64,000 nucleotides of DNA from Candidatus Borkfalkia ceftriaxoniphila. Its GTDB lineage: Bacteria > Bacillota > Clostridia > Christensenellales > Borkfalkiaceae. Position numbers and translations under genes: made by a program. The number at the start of each line of letters is the position of its first letter. The first letter of the stretch is position 1. Location: positions 1,152,005 through 1,216,004 of the forward strand of contig NZ_SDOZ01000002.1 of NCBI RefSeq assembly GCF_004134775.1, read 5' to 3'. Positions 61,963 through 64,000 of this stretch are shown here, in pieces. The notes under the pieces were generated by a model. The model made no database searches, was not told where the DNA came from, and was given only the letters and a program-made list of their open reading frames with translations.

Positions 61963-62547
61963 ATGTACAATTTTTACGCCTTTTTGGACAGAATGAAATA
62001 CATCCGCCGCTGGTCGCTCATGCGCTCCTCGCGCGACGAAAATATCATGGAGCACTCCCAGCAGGTGGCGGTCCTCGCGCACGCGCTCGCCGCCGCGGAC
62101 ACCGAACTTTTCGGCGGCAAAGCGGATATCCCCAAAACCGTGCTTTACGCGCTCTATCACGAGGTGAGCGAGGTGATGACGGGCGATCTTCCCACGCCCA
62201 TCAAATACTTCAACAGCGAGATCCACGGCGCTTACAAACAGTTGGAGGACAAGGCGGCGGATAAACTTTTGCATATGCTGCCCGAACCGCTTTCTCCCTA
62301 TCTCGCACCTTACGTCAAGGCGGACGCCGCGTCCTACGAATATAAACTCGTCAAGGCGGCGGACAAGCTTTCGGCTTACATCAAGTGCCTCGAAGAGTTG
62401 AAAAGCGGCAACGACGAGTTCAAGCGGGCAAAGGAGAGCATCGAAAAAGAGTTGCGGGAAAAGCGTATGCCCTGCGTCGATTATTTCATGGAAAACTTTA
62501 TCCCCGCGTTTTTATTGACGCTCGACGAAATGGAGGATCTGGAATGA
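61963..62547 (+). CDS. HD-domain 5'-deoxynucleotidase (YfbR-like)
   Basis: 194-residue HD phosphohydrolase with RWSLMR, ENIMEHSQQVA and YHEVSEVMTGDLPTP, the metal-binding His/Asp pattern of YfbR. Hydrolyses deoxynucleoside 5'-monophosphates. The next gene overlaps by four bases. Confidence 0.9.
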   Translation: MYNFYAFLDRMKYIRRWSLMRSSRDENIMEHSQQVAVLAHALAAADTELFGGKADIPKTVLYALYHEVSEVMTGDLPTPIKYFNSEIHGAYKQLEDKAADKLLHMLPEPLSPYLAPYVKADAASYEYKLVKAADKLSAYIKCLEELKSGNDEFKRAKESIEKELREKRMPCVDYFMENFIPAFLLTLDEMEDLE

Positions 62548-62873
62548 ACAAGGTCAGAATCACCGTTTTAAAGACGACGCTCGACAAAGAACTTGCAAAA
62601 GAATACGGCGTAGCGGGGCTGGGACCGTGCCCCATGCTGAAAGCGGGGCAGGTGTTTTATGCCGATTACGCCAAGCCGCAGGGGCTTTGCGACGAAGCGT
62701 GGAAAGCGATTTATCAATACGTGTTCGCGCTCGCGCACGGCGGCGAGCAACTCTTTTACTACGGCGACTGGATCCGCGAAAAGGGCGTCGCGATCTGCTC
62801 GTGCAACGACGGCATCCGCCCCGTTATCTTTAAACTCGAATGTACCGATATACAGGCGAAGGCAGGGGAGTGA
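62544..62873 (+). CDS. TIGR04076 family protein
   Basis: 109 residues with the family pattern VRITVLKTTLDKELAKEY, GPCPMLKAGQVF and CDEAW. Cys residues near 35 and 53 plus CSCNDG near the end could bind metal. Function unknown. Start: ATG at 62544 overlapping the previous stop. Confidence 0.8.
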   Translation: MNKVRITVLKTTLDKELAKEYGVAGLGPCPMLKAGQVFYADYAKPQGLCDEAWKAIYQYVFALAHGGEQLFYYGDWIREKGVAICSCNDGIRPVIFKLECTDIQAKAGE

Positions 62874-62886
62874 ATATTTGAATAAA

Positions 62887-62922
62887 AAATTTTAAGCCCG
62901 CGGAGCAATTGTCCCCGCGGGC
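62887..62922. terminator. Terminator between the TIGR04076 gene and the minus-strand unit
   Basis: AGCCCGCGG (62895-62903) pairs with CCGCGGGCT (62914-62922). On the minus strand the stem is followed by TAAAATTTTTTATTC, on the plus strand only by GTTTG, so it mainly ends the minus-strand unit. Confidence 0.75.
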
Positions 62923-62942
62923 TGTTTGATTGCATATTCAGT

Positions 62943-62970
62943 TTTAAGAGACACTCTTAAAGATTTTATT
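62943..62970 (+). terminator. Second terminator-like hairpin
   Basis: TTTAAGAG pairs with CTCTTAAA around ACA, then GATTTTATTTT on the plus strand. Suits the end of the YfbR-like/TIGR04076 operon. Confidence 0.6.
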
Positions 62971-63051
62971 TTCCGTCAGAAATCGAACATAACAACGCAG
63001 ATGCCTCCTGCCTGCAGCGCTATCGGCCGTCTGCCCGTCGCGGAATTTATC

Positions 63052-63084
63052 TTATCTGTCTGCCCCCTTGGTTAAATAGTACAT
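63052..63084 (-). CDS. Tiny ORF, 10 residues
   Basis: Reads MYYLTKGADR. AAGGAGG ends nine bases before the ATG, an excellent ribosome site. Beyond its TAA the same frame stays open for about 35 more codons, so it might be a longer gene with a premature stop. Function unknown. Confidence 0.35.
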   Translation of the reverse strand: MYYLTKGADR

Positions 63085-63098
63085 CGGTCTATACCTCC

Positions 63099-63236
63099 TT
63101 AGCCAAGTTTTCTCAAAAAATCGGATTTGTACATAACAGTACCTCCTTTTTGATACGGGCAGAACCGATCTCGTTCCCCGATTGCTTTTTCCGGCAATCT
63201 ATATCCCACGTGTGCGTGTATTTGGCAGGGAACCAT
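63099..63236 (-). CDS. Small ORF, 45 residues, with internal strong start
   Basis: Starts at ATG 63236 with CGGAG six bases upstream, and has Cys at residues 4 and 27. An internal ATG at 63134 has a better site (AAGGAGG) and would give an 11-residue peptide, MYKSDFLRKLG, in the same frame. The next tiny ORF's ribosome site overlaps its stop codon, so the three starts are arranged like a coupled operon. No similarity recognised. Confidence 0.4.
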   Translation of the reverse strand: MVPCQIHAHVGYRLPEKAIGERDRFCPYQKGGTVMYKSDFLRKLG

Positions 63237-63436
63237 TTTCGGCTCCGTTCTCCTTTCGTTCCGTAAAGAATTTTTACTCCTTCCGTGTTTTTTTGAACTT
63301 TGAACGGCTTTCACTTTTCCCGTGCACTTAGGATCCTGAAAATGATTGCCGTTTCGGAACGATCCGGGCGAACGTTGCCCTCTCCGTATTGAGATGTACT
63401 ATCGGGAAATGTTTTATTTTTCCCTTTTGTACCTTT

Positions 63437-63464
63437 ATTATAGCATAGATTTTTCGCTTGTCAA
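63437..63464 (-). promoter_or_regulatory. Strong promoter of the minus-strand small-ORF unit
   Basis: On the minus strand TTGACA (63464-63459), 16 bases, TATAAT (63442-63437). Both hexamers are perfect consensus matches. Confidence 0.85.
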
Positions 63465-63530
63465 GGGCTTTTCGAAATTATTTATGAAAAAAAGTTGCCG
63501 TTTTTGTGAATTTGTGACAGACGTGTGAAG

Positions 63531-64000
63531 TCAGCGGAGTGTATGGAGTTTTACGCTGTACTCGGGATGCACCGCCTGCAGGATATCGTCTTTCATTTTT
63601 TCGTAGTACTTATAATTGTGGCGGTACAAACTTTGCTGCACGCCGTAAACGTCGCAGCCGCTCTCCATGCTCTTGGTATACACGTCGGAAAGAGTTTCGG
63701 TAATCTGTTTTTCCGCCGCGTCCAGAACCTTTTTCTGCACGATCTGCGAACGGGTGATATCTTCCACGCTCTTGGCTTTGCTCGCGTCTGTGATCTGCGC
63801 GCTGCACTTTATCATGACGGTGAACTTAGCGAGATCGTCCGTCACTTTCAGTTTTACGCCCTTGGATTCGGGCTTGATCTGCAAGATATAGGTGATCTCT
63901 TCTCCCTCTTCTTCCATGCGGATGGGAATGGTCGCCAGTTCCGTGTCTCCCGTCGTGACATTGAGCGCGAGCGTCTCGTCCTCGTTCAAAAGCCCGACCA
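63531..64000 (-). CDS. Ger(x)C-family spore germination protein, 5' end beyond the window
   Basis: C-terminal about 155 residues of a GerAC/GerKC-type lipoprotein subunit of a spore germinant receptor. The helix with KVLDAAEKQITETLSDVYTK, then GCDVYGVQQSLYRHNYKYY and the final strand VKLHT match the family's C-terminal domain. The frame is open to the window edge; the TTG at 63989 is internal. Indicates an organism of spore-forming descent. Confidence 0.82.
   Translation of the reverse strand, partial: VGLLNEDETLALNVTTGDTELATIPIRMEEEGEEITYILQIKPESKGVKLKVTDDLAKFTVMIKCSAQITDASKAKSVEDITRSQIVQKKVLDAAEKQITETLSDVYTKSMESGCDVYGVQQSLYRHNYKYYEKMKDDILQAVHPEYSVKLHTLR

Larger units (their letters stand above)
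62882..63430 (-). ncRNA. Untitled transcription unit: structured RNA and/or small-peptide mRNA
   Basis: On the minus strand about 550 bases lie between a near-consensus promoter (63464-63437) and a terminator (62922-62882), with no normal gene. The 5' end can form GGGAAA/TTTCCC and then GGGC/GCCC hairpins. GTTCCC (63231-63226) can pair with a later GGGAAC, enclosing the perfect hairpin GATTGC/GCAATC. TCTGCCCGT (63163-63155), just before the AGGAGG of a tiny ORF, is complementary to ACGGGCAGA (63038-63030) and partly to GGGCAGA (63065-63059). It may be a regulatory RNA, a small-protein mRNA, or both. Nothing known was recognised. Confidence 0.4.

Noticed and set aside
62966..62995. Nine-residue TTG-started ORF with AGGAGG upstream
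   Set aside because: Spacing is good, but a TTG start, very short length and lack of any conservation evidence make it too weak to call separately.
1..64000. CRISPR arrays, insertion sequences, prophage genes
   Set aside because: No regularly spaced repeats, transposase, integrase or phage structural genes were seen anywhere in the window.

Overview
The window looks like chromosomal DNA of an anaerobic, spore-lineage Clostridia bacterium, probably an uncultured gut or rumen Firmicute. The signs are the order rpmG-secE-nusG-rplK-rplA-rplJ-rplL, the order rpsB-tsf-pyrH-frr-uppS-cdsA-dxr-rseP, a Ger(x)C spore-germinant receptor subunit, a flavodiiron protein, a TPP-riboswitch ThiT transporter, strong AGGAGG ribosome sites and many lipoproteins. 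The species cannot be named from this sequence.

Positions 1-17.8 kb and 21.6-41.8 kb are two glycan-utilisation loci of similar make-up. Each has a CUT1-type sugar ABC importer (binding protein plus two permeases, no ATPase in the window), SGNH esterases, an alpha/beta-hydrolase lipoprotein and glycoside hydrolases. Locus 1 has two tandem GH99/WbsX-like lipoproteins and a GH78 alpha-L-rhamnosidase. Locus 2 has a GH3 enzyme, two tandem clan GH-A lipoproteins, a large GH106-like protein and a GntR/LacI-type regulator. Both carry large secreted proteins, two of which end in an unusual Gly-Cys plus membrane-helix anchor. Deacylation and trimming of rhamnose-containing plant glycans is the likely theme.

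Between the two loci, at 15.7-20.6 kb, lies the most interesting block: two overlapping WYL-domain regulators, an intrinsic terminator, a 450-bp gene-free stretch, then a slipin (SPFH) gene and an rtcB RNA ligase. The gene-free stretch contains a perfect tRNA T-arm, a closed 7-bp acceptor-like hairpin and a D-arm-like hairpin, in the permuted order expected of a bacterial Y-RNA-type tRNA mimic. No Ro60/TROVE gene is nearby.

The right-hand third is housekeeping: four tRNAs (Val, Gly, Cys, Leu) on the minus strand, a flavodiiron protein, the two ribosomal/translation/lipid operons, a cyclophilin lipoprotein, a YugP-type protease, RuvX and DUF1292, ThiT behind a TPP riboswitch, and a YfbR-type nucleotidase. 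Near the right end (62.9-63.4 kb, minus strand) a near-consensus promoter and a terminator bracket about 550 bases with no normal gene, only tiny ORFs with strong ribosome sites and extensive self-complementarity. This is a second candidate for an undescribed RNA or small-protein unit.
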